50,172 bases of DNA from a bacterium (GTDB lineage Bacteria > Sysuimicrobiota > Sysuimicrobiia > Sysuimicrobiales > Segetimicrobiaceae). This document shows, one piece after another, positions 34,885-42,177 of the stretch (within the stretch, counting starts at the first letter, position 1; every line of letters starts with the position of its first letter). Both the position numbers and the translations under genes were made by a program. The notes beneath the pieces are model-generated. The model saw only the letters and a list, made by a program, of their open reading frames with translations. It searched no databases and was not told the origin of the DNA. The DNA lies in assembly GCA_035307765.1 (NCBI GenBank), contig DATGHU010000050.1:1-50172 (forward strand), written 5' to 3'.

Positions 34885-34977
34885 GCAGACGCACCGTTCG
34901 AGGGCGGGGAGAGCATGCGTCATGCACCCCGCTCAGCAACGAGGCCGGATCCTCCTCCCGGCCTCGTTGTATTTTTT
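34885..34977 (+). ncRNA. Candidate structured small RNA (about 93 nt), no known family recognised
   Basis: Starting about seven bases after the -10 box, the predicted transcript has a nested stem in which GGGCGGGG (34902-34909) pairs with CCCCGCTC (34927-34934, one G-U pair), enclosing GCATG-CGT-CATGC (34913-34925). It ends in a strong intrinsic terminator. A small hairpin GTGC-AGAC-GCAC (34883-34894) overlaps the 5' end. No downstream plus-strand gene exists, so it is not an attenuator. It lacks the SRP RNA, 6S and T-box landmarks I know. A short frame beginning ATG at 34915 with GGGGAG upstream runs through the terminator and is less convincing. Existence rests on signals only. Confidence 0.5.
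34938..34977 (+). terminator. Strong Rho-independent terminator
   Basis: AACGAGGCCGG (34938-34948) pairs perfectly over 11 bp with CCGGCCTCGTT (34958-34968), loop of nine bases, followed by GTA and TTTTTT (34972-34977). This is the clearest intrinsic terminator in the window and it works on the plus strand, opposite to all neighbouring genes. Confidence 0.88.
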
Positions 34978-35070
34978 CCGGCGGACCGGTTGGGCATCGT
35001 GGACGCACTTGGGCGACGTGCGTGAGGCGTCGTCGGCTGGTGAACATGGAGTCGAGCGGGTCAGACCGCG

Positions 35071-35622
35071 TTAGGCGCGAAGCCCATCGAACACCCACAG
35101 GACCGCCCACACGTACCACTGCGTCTCCGCGAAGGGCGGGATCCCCTCCCAGCGATGGACCGCCCCGCTCCCCGCGTTGTACGCGGCCAGCACCAGGGGA
35201 AGATTCCGAAACTCATCGAGGTCGAGCCGAATCAGCCACGCCGCACCGAAGAGGTTCTGGAGGGGATCGTGGGGATTCACGCCCAGCCCGTTCGCGGTCC
35301 CGGGCATCAGCTGCCCGAGTCCCTCCGCCCCGGCCGAAGAGATGGATTGGTGATTGAACCGGCTTTCGATGTAGACCACCGAGGCGAGAAGGCGCGGATC
35401 CAGTCCGTAGCGTGTGGCCGCGGCAACCACGGCGTAGCCCAACCAGCGCGCCTGCCCGGATGTCAGCCGCGGGTTCGACGCCCGCACGAAGGCGGCGTAC
35501 TCCTCGGGGGTGCGCACGCGCCACCGCGGGCGGGTCACTTCGATCCCCAAGAGGTTGAGCCAGACCGCAGCGCACCTTGTTCCGCCGTGCTGGGATGCCG
35601 CCGGAGCGCTTCTGTAAACCAC
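35071..35622 (-). CDS. Lytic transglycosylase SLT domain (C-terminal piece, frame-shifted from its signal-peptide part)
   Basis: The frame encodes a transglycosylase domain: WLGYAVVAAATRYGLDPRLL, the catalytic glutamate in ASVVYIESRFNHQSISSAGA, then EGLGQLMPGTANGLGVNP and LVLAAYNAGSGAVHRWEG. Such enzymes cleave peptidoglycan glycan strands in the periplasm. The frame has no signal peptide; GTG at 35620-35622 is only a nominal start. The overlapping gene at 35535-35891 in another frame carries a signal peptide and TPR-like helices, and together the two make a normal secreted transglycosylase. A frameshift at about 35535-35622 is therefore likely. Confidence 0.8.
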   Translation of the reverse strand: MVYRSAPAASQHGGTRCAAVWLNLLGIEVTRPRWRVRTPEEYAAFVRASNPRLTSGQARWLGYAVVAAATRYGLDPRLLASVVYIESRFNHQSISSAGAEGLGQLMPGTANGLGVNPHDPLQNLFGAAWLIRLDLDEFRNLPLVLAAYNAGSGAVHRWEGIPPFAETQWYVWAVLWVFDGLRA

Positions 35623-35891
35623 GCCGTCGCCCCGGCCCGATCTCCCCGCGCCACCTCCACCGCCCCCATCCACAGCGCGGGGCGTGCGGACATCGGGGCT
35701 TCGGCCGCGGCCCGGCCAAACGCCTGCGCCGCCTCGACGAACGATCCCGCTCGGTAGTCGGCCGCCCCACGGATCATCCACGACTCGATGCCCTCGCCAT
35801 GCGCGGGAGGGCTGAAGGCGAAGGCAAAAACGAGGGCGATCGGCAGGATAACCGCGCCGGACCACGCGCGGCATCGTCTCAGGCCACGCAT
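35535..35891 (-). CDS. Signal peptide and TPR-like N-terminal piece of the split transglycosylase
   Basis: A 118-residue frame. It begins MRGLRRCRAWSGAVILPIAL, followed by FAFAFSPPAHGEG, a typical signal peptide with AxA-like cleavage, then one to two TPR-like helical pairs (DYRAGSFVEAAQAFGRAAAE, VEVARGDRAGATAWFTEALR). It ends just inside the region where the SLT frame begins, with an unconvincing last 15 residues. It could be an independent small periplasmic protein, but the missing export signal of the next frame makes a broken or recoded single gene the better reading. ATG at 35889-35891. Confidence 0.62.
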   Translation of the reverse strand: MRGLRRCRAWSGAVILPIALVFAFAFSPPAHGEGIESWMIRGAADYRAGSFVEAAQAFGRAAAEAPMSARPALWMGAVEVARGDRAGATAWFTEALRRHPSTAEQGALRSGSTSWGSK

Positions 35892-35897
35892 GGACGG

Positions 35898-36878
35898 TTA
35901 GGTCCGCGACTCCGCGTACACCGCGACGTGGTTCTTGCCCAGGTCCTTCGCGTGCTGACAGGCGCGGCGGGCGTGCTCGACAAGTTCCTCCGCGGTGGCA
36001 GCATCGTCGGGAAAACCCGCCACGCCGGCGGAGATCCGGACCGGGCCAGACGCTCGGAGTTCCGCGGCGAAAAACCCGTGCGCCTCGGCGGCCGCCCGGA
36101 TTCGCTGGGCGACCATGACGGCCTGCGCGATCGGCGTCTCCGGAAGGATCACCGCGAACTCGTCGACGTCCAGACGGCACATGATGTCGACCTCGCGAAC
36201 GCGTCCCGGCACAACCTCGGCGAGCTCTTTGAGCACGCGATCGCCCTCGAACGTCCCACTCTGGTCGACCAACCGCGAAAAGTCGTCGACGTCGAAGATC
36301 ACCAGCGACAACAGATGCTGGTACCGGCGCGCCCGCTGCACTTCCCGCGGCAGGTATTCGTTCAAGACCCGCACCGTGAATAACCCGGTGAGGTCGTCGA
36401 GGCTCGCCGACTGCTGGATCTGCCGGCTCAGCTCGTCCATCTCCTGCTGGTGCGCGGCGATCTGCTGCGCCAGCAGCCGCTGGTACTCCTTGACCGTCTC
36501 TTCGATGCTCACGGCAATGGCCCCGCCAAGATCCCACAGCGCCGGTCCCGCGGACTCACTCGTCCCCTCCCGTCCCACCCGTTCCCAGAGCAGATCCTGC
36601 AGCACCCGGTAGCCGGTCACCAGGTCCCCCAGCGGGAACCGGATGCGGCACCGCCTGGCCGCCTCCTTCGCCACGCCAATCCGCAGGGCCCGCTCGTCGC
36701 GGTGGAGGAGATAGTGGCCGAGGTCGGTGATGTAGACTTCGCACGTGCGCCGAACTTCATCGCGCGGCCGGTGGGTGAATCCGGAGCCGTCGGCCGCGAG
36801 CATCCGGTCGACCCAAGCAGCGGCGATCCCCCCCGCGTCGGCGACCAGCGCATCGCCCAGCGAGTGCGCGTCCGGCAA
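35898..36878 (-). CDS. GGDEF-like domain protein with degenerate motif
   Basis: A 326-residue protein. The N-terminal half is helical and resembles sensor domains such as the RsbR-type N-terminus (DLGHYLLHRDERALRIGVAK). A coiled coil (QQEMDELSRQIQQSAS) leads to a diguanylate cyclase fold starting LDDLTGLFTVRVLNEYLPRE. The signature is DVDEF at residues 237-241 instead of GGDEF, so GTP binding and cyclase activity are probably lost and the domain may act as a sensor or scaffold. Start TTG at 36876-36878 has a TGAGG site overlapping the pilD stop. Location with pilus genes suggests a role in pilus control. Confidence 0.85.
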   Translation of the reverse strand: MPDAHSLGDALVADAGGIAAAWVDRMLAADGSGFTHRPRDEVRRTCEVYITDLGHYLLHRDERALRIGVAKEAARRCRIRFPLGDLVTGYRVLQDLLWERVGREGTSESAGPALWDLGGAIAVSIEETVKEYQRLLAQQIAAHQQEMDELSRQIQQSASLDDLTGLFTVRVLNEYLPREVQRARRYQHLLSLVIFDVDDFSRLVDQSGTFEGDRVLKELAEVVPGRVREVDIMCRLDVDEFAVILPETPIAQAVMVAQRIRAAAEAHGFFAAELRASGPVRISAGVAGFPDDAATAEELVEHARRACQHAKDLGKNHVAVYAESRT

Positions 36879-36884
36879 CGGACC

Positions 36885-37658
36885 TCAGCCCACCAGCCTG
36901 CTCAAGTACCAATTCAGTAGACCCGGGCCCCACCACATCGCGGTGATCGCACCGGCGGCCAGCGCCGGGCCGAACGGAATTTGCTCCCGGCGCCCCTTGA
37001 TCCGCAGGGCCAGCAGGAACACGCCCAGCGCCCCGCCGATGAACACCCCCAGCAGGATCGCCACCCCGCCGATCGGCCACCCCAGAAAGGCGCCGATCAT
37101 TGCCGCCAGTTTCGCGTCCCCCATTCCCATCCCTTCTTGCTTGAGGAGGGGGATGCTCAAGAGGTTCACGAGGATAAACCCGCCTCCGAGCGCGATCGCG
37201 GTCACCGCGGCGACGGCCGCGTGCCGCACGTCCACCCCCCCGCCGGACACGGCGGCGAACACGAGCCCGACGACGATGCCCGGGTAGGTGATCCGGTTGG
37301 GGATGATGAAGTGGTCGAGATCAACAAAGAACACGATGAGGAGCAGGGTGCCCAAGACCATGCTCTGGACCGCCCGCAAGCTGGCCCCGAACGTCGCCAC
37401 GCTCACGAGAAACAGCACCCCCGTGAGAAGTTCGACGAGCGGGTAGCGCCAGCTGATCGGGGCACCGCACCGGCGGCAGCGCCCCCGGAGCAGGACAAAG
37501 CTGAGCAGCGGGATGTTATCGTACCACTGGATCGGCGCCTGGCACTGCGGGCAGTGCGACCCCGGCCAGACGACCGACTCCTGTCGTGGGAGTCGATAGA
37601 TACAGACGTTGGCAAAGCTGCCGCCAATGAGCCCCAGGACGAACGCGACACCGTCCAT
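36885..37658 (-). CDS. pilD: Prepilin peptidase / N-methyltransferase
   Basis: A 257-residue membrane aspartic protease. The N-terminal methyltransferase-type zinc domain has four cysteines (GSHCPQCQAPI; RGRCRRCGAPISWRYP). The two catalytic aspartates are in FFVDLDHFIIPNRITYPG and GMGMGDAKLAAMIG. It has about seven hydrophobic helices. It cleaves and methylates pilin leaders and should process the four pilin-like proteins at 17.2-20.1 kb. ATG at 37656-37658. It lies with the pilM-Q cluster in the same direction. Confidence 0.96.
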   Translation of the reverse strand: MDGVAFVLGLIGGSFANVCIYRLPRQESVVWPGSHCPQCQAPIQWYDNIPLLSFVLLRGRCRRCGAPISWRYPLVELLTGVLFLVSVATFGASLRAVQSMVLGTLLLIVFFVDLDHFIIPNRITYPGIVVGLVFAAVSGGGVDVRHAAVAAVTAIALGGGFILVNLLSIPLLKQEGMGMGDAKLAAMIGAFLGWPIGGVAILLGVFIGGALGVFLLALRIKGRREQIPFGPALAAGAITAMWWGPGLLNWYLSRLVG

Positions 37659-37747
37659 AAATGCTGCGGGGCGTCGCTAGTCCTGACCCGACCGGGCGCA
37701 TCGGGAGGCCCCGGGGCCTGAGCCCGGAGCCGACCGAACGGCGCTGA

Positions 37748-38443
37748 TCACGGAGGCGTGCAGACGGTGGCCGGCTTATACCCCCTGGCAAACGCCTCCC
37801 ACTTGGTCAAAAACAGCGCCGGGTGCGCGATCTTCGGAAGCGACGAGCAGGGGAATTGATACACGAGCTTCGAGTCCTGGTCGACAATCACGTAGAAGTC
37901 GGCCGGATTGTACTTCTGCCGGGTGGGCAGCGATGGATAGATCACCGCGATCTCACCATTGTGGGCGCCGGGACGGGGCGATCCCTTGTAGGCCACGGCG
38001 CGGTCCTCGCTCAGGTCGACCACCTTCTGGGCGGCCCGATCCCCCTTGTCGTCGTCGCTCAACTGGCCCTGGGGCGAGGCGCCGCTCGGCGCCGACCCCC
38101 GGGTCGGATACGCCTGCGCCAGCAGTTCCCAGGCCGCCAGGTTCTTGTCGTCGAGGCTCACGGCGTGCTCAAGCGCGTCGATGGCCCGGTCGAGGTACCC
38201 ACCGCCGTACGGCACGAGGCCGTTCCGGGATCGGATCGAGCCCTCCCAGTAGGCGAACCCGAGCCAGTAGTAGGCGTCCGAATCCTGAGGATTGGCGGCG
38301 AGGGCCCGCTGATAGACGGCAACCGACCGCACGAAATCGCCCTCGGTGGGGTAGATATTTGCAGGGTCGTACGGCGGCACGGCCGCAGAAACGCCCCCGA
38401 CCATGAGTGCCACCAGGCTTAGGACAGCCAGCGCGATCCGCAT
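37748..38443 (-). CDS. Secreted TPR-repeat protein of unknown function
   Basis: A 231-residue exported protein. MRIALAVLSLVALMVGGVSA is a signal peptide; two TPR units follow (FVRSVAVYQRALAANPQDSDAYYWLGFAYW and the AIDALEHAVSLDDKNLAAWELLAQAY stretch). The C-terminal 70 residues (FYVIVDQDSKLVYQF) form a beta-rich segment with two cysteines. It lies 14 bases downstream of pilQ and before pilD, so it may be a pilotin- or scaffold-like accessory of the pilus machine; that is inference from place only. Confidence 0.8.
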   Translation of the reverse strand: MRIALAVLSLVALMVGGVSAAVPPYDPANIYPTEGDFVRSVAVYQRALAANPQDSDAYYWLGFAYWEGSIRSRNGLVPYGGGYLDRAIDALEHAVSLDDKNLAAWELLAQAYPTRGSAPSGASPQGQLSDDDKGDRAAQKVVDLSEDRAVAYKGSPRPGAHNGEIAVIYPSLPTRQKYNPADFYVIVDQDSKLVYQFPCSSLPKIAHPALFLTKWEAFARGYKPATVCTPP

Positions 38444-38457
38444 CGACGGCGCCCTCG

Positions 38458-40266
38458 CTACCCGATCTTTTGGAGGATGTGCGGGGTGATCACGAAGATC
38501 ACCTCGTTGTCGGTCTTATCCGTGGACACGCTCTTGAACAGCCAGCCGATCAGGGGGATATCGCCGAGGAGCGGCACCTTTACGGTGTTCTGAACCTCGT
38601 TCTTTTGGATGAGCCCGGCGAGCACGATCGGCGTCCCGTCCTTCACCGTGAGCTCCGTATCCGCCTCGCGGGTGGCGATCGTCGGCGGGACGTTCGGCGC
38701 CGGCGCGGTCACGATGCTGCTCACCTCGGGGTGCATCTTAACGGTCACGTAGCCGTCGGCGTTGATCCGCGGCGTGATCTCCAACTGGACGCCGGCCTCG
38801 ATGATCACGACCGACGGGACCCCTTGGGCGTTGACGACCTGGAACGGGATCTTGTCGCCGATGTTCATCTTCGCGGTTTCCCCGTCGCGGACCGCGAGCC
38901 GGGGATTGGCGAGGAGCTTCGACTTGTTCTCCTGGATCAAGGTATTGAGCGTCGCCAGGATCGCCGGCGAGGTGATCGTCGCATTCGGGCAGCACGGGTA
39001 TTGACCCCCCGTGCTGGTGATGGTGAACGGCGTCGAGGTCTGCCACGCCACCCCGAGGTTCTTCGTCTCCTCCGTCGGCACTTCGACGACCATCGACTCG
39101 ATCAAGACCTGCGGAATCGCGGTGTCGACCTGGCCGAGCAGGCCGTCGATGATCTGCATCTGCGCCGCCGATGCGGTGAGGACGATGGAGTTACTCGCCT
39201 TGTCGATCTTTGTGGTCCCGGTCACGCTCGCGGGCAGCCGCGCGCCCATCAAATCCACGAAGGAGGCGGGGTCGAGATAGCTCAAGCGGATCACCCGCGT
39301 CACGGCCCGTTCGGCGGGAAGATCCACGCGTGCGAGCAGATCGGACACCTTTGCCTGGTCTTCGGCCGTCCCGACGACGAACAGTGAGTTGGTGTTGTCG
39401 TCCACGACGATCTGGGCCTTGTTGATCCCGGTGATAGGCAGGTAGCTGCCGGCAAACTGCGACGCCAGCATGTTGCTCACCTCGTACTGGCGCAGAACCG
39501 GCCGGGCCAGCTTCTCCTTCTTCGCCACGACGATGTTGTTCCCGACCATCGCATACCCCAAGCCATTGGGGTCGAGGATCAGGTGCATGGCCTCGTCAAA
39601 CGTCACGCCGATCAACCGGACGGTGATCTTCCCGGTGACATCGGTGTCGGTGACGATGTTGACATTCGCGAGCTTGGCCAGGGCAGACAACACGTCGGCG
39701 ATGTCCGCGTTCCGCAGCTCCAGGTTGATGGTCTTGCTGGACGAGGGCCCGGCGTTCATCGCCGGTGTGGGTGTGGGCTGCGACGTCTTCGATGGGGCGG
39801 TAGGCGGAAGCGGCAGCTGCGCCGACTCGGCCCGTTCAGGGATCGGCTGTCCGGCCTGGGTGGGGATGACGACGAGGACCGCCATGTTACCAGGGGAGGT
39901 GGTGACGTGGAATCTCACCGGCTGGGACAACTCCACAACCACCCGAACGGTATCGGTCGTGTACTCCCCCACCCTCACCTTCGTCACCGGCCCGCGCGCG
40001 ATCGGCAGGTCGCCGGCCGGCATCCCCAGACTTGTCCCGGGAATGTCCACGACGATCCAGTTCGGGTTGAGGTCGCGCACCTGGAACCGCACCGGGCCGG
40101 TGGCGACAATCGCCATCTGCACCTGGGTCGCGAGCTCCTTCAGGTTGATCCCGGTCACCTTCACGGGGGCAGCCTGCGCCTGAGCAACCGGCCAAGTCGC
40201 GAAGACAAACAGCAGCATCACTCCGAGCGCGATGGATCGCATAGGACCCCGCAAAGGGACTATCAT
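38458..40266 (-). CDS. pilQ: Type IV pilus secretin PilQ
   Basis: A 602-residue secretin forming the outer-membrane pore for pili. After a signal peptide (SIALGVMLLFVFATWPVAQAQA) come an AMIN-like domain (FQVRDLNPNWIVVDIPG), an STN/N0 domain (INLELRNADIADVLSALAKL), N1-type domains (QYEVSNMLASQFAGSYLPIT; VIRLSYLDPASFVDL) and the secretin core (IQENKSKLLANPRLAVRDGE, DGTPIVLAGLIQKNE, VPLLGDIPLIGWLFKS). ATG at 40264-40266 overlaps the pilP stop by four bases; MRSIALG at 40240-40242 is an alternative. Its presence implies an outer membrane. Confidence 0.96.
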   Translation of the reverse strand: MIVPLRGPMRSIALGVMLLFVFATWPVAQAQAAPVKVTGINLKELATQVQMAIVATGPVRFQVRDLNPNWIVVDIPGTSLGMPAGDLPIARGPVTKVRVGEYTTDTVRVVVELSQPVRFHVTTSPGNMAVLVVIPTQAGQPIPERAESAQLPLPPTAPSKTSQPTPTPAMNAGPSSSKTINLELRNADIADVLSALAKLANVNIVTDTDVTGKITVRLIGVTFDEAMHLILDPNGLGYAMVGNNIVVAKKEKLARPVLRQYEVSNMLASQFAGSYLPITGINKAQIVVDDNTNSLFVVGTAEDQAKVSDLLARVDLPAERAVTRVIRLSYLDPASFVDLMGARLPASVTGTTKIDKASNSIVLTASAAQMQIIDGLLGQVDTAIPQVLIESMVVEVPTEETKNLGVAWQTSTPFTITSTGGQYPCCPNATITSPAILATLNTLIQENKSKLLANPRLAVRDGETAKMNIGDKIPFQVVNAQGVPSVVIIEAGVQLEITPRINADGYVTVKMHPEVSSIVTAPAPNVPPTIATREADTELTVKDGTPIVLAGLIQKNEVQNTVKVPLLGDIPLIGWLFKSVSTDKTDNEVIFVITPHILQKIG

Positions 40267-40928
40267 AGCGACTTCTCACCTCCGACGCCCAACTCGAACG
40301 TCATATTATTTTGCTTCATGGTGACCTTGTCGGGGTCTATGGATACCACGACGGCGTCGTTCACGCGTTCCCCCACGCCCACGATATAGCTCTTACCCTG
40401 TGCCTCGATGATGGCCACCCGCGAACGCGAGCCCATGATCCCTGCGACCCGCATCCCCGCTCCGGGCGGGGGGGGCGGCGGCGCCGTGCCAGGCCCACCT
40501 CCTGGAGCGGTGAATCCCGGAGGTAGCGGTAAGCCGACCCCAGGAGAAGGCGGAAGGGTCGCGGTTGGGCGCGGTAGCTCCGCCGAAGCCAGCGGGGCAA
40601 ACGGATCCGATCGGCCTCGCCCACCCGTTCCCACGATGGTCTCCGTGGGATTCTGGGTCGGTGGCATCTTCCCCGATGGAGCCGGGGTGCCTGGGGCCGG
40701 GTTCCCCGTCGTCGACGGCGTCCCCGCTGCCGCCGCGCTCCCCGCGGCAGGGGTCGCCGCTTGAGGCGCAGATCCGGCGGGCGCCGACGAAGCGGTCTGG
40801 GTGGAGTGGATGGTCGCGCCGGGCCCAGGTAGCTTTCCCCCAAAGTTCTTGTACACCACCGCGGCGAGAATGACGACCAAAACAATGACGACGAGCGGGA
40901 GGGCTTTGCGGAGTTTATCAGGCGTCAT
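40263..40928 (-). CDS. pilP: PilP-like type IV pilus assembly protein
   Basis: A 221-residue inner-membrane-anchored protein. Residues about 9-28 (ALPLVVIVLVVILAAVVYKN) are a membrane helix; residues about 45-160 are a Pro/Ala/Gly-rich linker with GRGRSDPFAPLASAEL, the usual PilP/GspC entry motif; the C-terminal beta domain (MRVAGIMGSRSRVAIIEAQGKSYIVGVGE) resembles the HR domain that contacts the secretin. It overlaps pilQ and pilO by four bases each. Assignment is by layout and context; it could also be called GspC-like. Confidence 0.82.
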   Translation of the reverse strand: MTPDKLRKALPLVVIVLVVILAAVVYKNFGGKLPGPGATIHSTQTASSAPAGSAPQAATPAAGSAAAAGTPSTTGNPAPGTPAPSGKMPPTQNPTETIVGTGGRGRSDPFAPLASAELPRPTATLPPSPGVGLPLPPGFTAPGGGPGTAPPPPPPGAGMRVAGIMGSRSRVAIIEAQGKSYIVGVGERVNDAVVVSIDPDKVTMKQNNMTFELGVGGEKSL

Positions 40929-41548
40929 CGACCCGCCCCGCTTTCCGGCACCACGTACGTCGTCGCCTGAAGTGCCAGGGTGAGCTTCGGAGGATTCGTC
41001 CCGGCCTGTCCGTTTGGGCTCATCCGGATATCGGTCATGGAGATGAAGCGCGGGAACGTCTCGATCCCGTGCAAGAAGCTTTGGATCTGATCAAACGTGC
41101 CGTCGGCGGTGAGCTCCAAGCTGAAGGTCTGATAGCTGGGACCTCCGGCCGCCGCCGCCGCGGGAGCGCCCGGTTTGGGGGGCTGGCCCGGCGTCTGCTG
41201 GGGGGCCTGCAGGGGGCCCGGCTTGATCAGCGTCAGGTCCGCGCCGACCTGAGAGGCGAGACCCTCCAGCTGCACCAGCAGCACGGGGATCTCGCGAGCC
41301 GAGGGAAGCTTCGCTTCGCTCGATTGCACATCTTTCTGCAGCGCCGCGACCTGTCGCTCCAACTCGTCCTTTTGCGCCGCTTCGGCCTGCAGGCGGGCCA
41401 ACTCGGTCTGCTGGGTCTTCAGTTGCTGGGAGAGCAGGTTGATTTGCTTCATCTTGGGTGTGTAGATGTAATAATAGAAGCCAAGCGCCACTACCAGCGC
41501 GCCCAGGAACACCAGGATCGCCTTCTCACGCGGCTCGAGCCGTCTCAT
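40925..41548 (-). CDS. pilO: PilO type IV pilus inner-membrane platform protein
   Basis: A 207-residue bitopic protein with the PilO pattern: a short cytoplasmic N-terminus (MRRLEPREKA), a membrane helix (ILVFLGALVVALGFYYYIY), a coiled coil (LSQQLKTQQTELARLQAEAA) and a C-terminal ferredoxin-like domain (TFSLELTADGTFDQIQSFLH, FPRFISMTDIRM). PilO pairs with PilN to link PilM to the periplasmic part. It overlaps pilN by four bases. Confidence 0.9.
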   Translation of the reverse strand: MRRLEPREKAILVFLGALVVALGFYYYIYTPKMKQINLLSQQLKTQQTELARLQAEAAQKDELERQVAALQKDVQSSEAKLPSAREIPVLLVQLEGLASQVGADLTLIKPGPLQAPQQTPGQPPKPGAPAAAAAGGPSYQTFSLELTADGTFDQIQSFLHGIETFPRFISMTDIRMSPNGQAGTNPPKLTLALQATTYVVPESGAGR

Positions 41549-42171
41549 TGAGGATCACCACTCTTCTGGGCGGTGACGCGAGAGGGGGCCTCCCCCTCCG
41601 GAACCTCCGAAGGGGTGGCGCGTGCCGAGTGCGTCGGCGCCAGCTCTCCGGTCACCTGGAACTTGACCACTTCCCGTGCCCCGATTTTGTCCTTCTGCGT
41701 TGAGGTGAGATCGATGTTGCGAAACCGGTTTGAGTCCTTCAGCGCGACCATGAACCGGGCGACGCCCTTGTAGGAGAACGTGTACCCGTCGAAGAGGACC
41801 GCCTTACCCCCCGACGTCGTGAGGTTGACGAGCCAGACGTCCTGAGGAATCACGGTCCGGATCGCCGTCAACGAATCGGTCGCGGGCAGTTGGTTGGCCA
41901 AGAGCGCCTGGATGACGGCCTGGCGGGCCTGCAACTGGCGCACCGTCGCCCGGAGCTGCTCCACCTCGAGGGCGACCGGCCGAAGGGCCTCGATCTGCTG
42001 GGTAACCTCGGCCACTTGACGCTGCAAGGAGGCCACCCGGCTCCCCAAAAAGAGCGAGATCGCGATGAGGATGACGACAAGCAGCGCCGCCCCCGCGATC
42101 CCCAATATCGTCCCGGGCGTGGGGCCGACCGGCCGCCGTTTTCCCGGTGCGAGGAGGTTGATCGTGATCAT
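41545..42171 (-). CDS. pilN: PilN type IV pilus assembly protein
   Basis: A 208-residue bitopic protein. MITINLLAPGKRRP is the conserved N-terminal PilM-binding peptide (INLLP-like). A membrane helix (TILGIAGAALLVVILIAISLFLG), coiled coil (LQRQVAEVTQQIEALRPVAL) and C-terminal fold (VWLVNLTTSGGKAVLFDGYT, FMVALKDSNRFRNIDLTSTQ) follow. It sits six bases after pilM. The acidic C-terminal tail after RATPSEVPEG is probably disordered. Confidence 0.92.
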   Translation of the reverse strand: MITINLLAPGKRRPVGPTPGTILGIAGAALLVVILIAISLFLGSRVASLQRQVAEVTQQIEALRPVALEVEQLRATVRQLQARQAVIQALLANQLPATDSLTAIRTVIPQDVWLVNLTTSGGKAVLFDGYTFSYKGVARFMVALKDSNRFRNIDLTSTQKDKIGAREVVKFQVTGELAPTHSARATPSEVPEGEAPSRVTAQKSGDPQ

Positions 42172-42177
42172 CGAGTC

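Noticed and set aside
34883-35074. 63-residue plus-strand open frame overlapping the small RNA
   Set aside because: It reads through the strong terminator, has no family resemblance and starts before a convincing ribosome site.
35892-36537. Upstream continuation of the SLT frame over the GGDEF gene
   Set aside because: The translation is Arg/Gly-rich shadow sequence antiparallel to codon usage of the real gene; no domain is visible.
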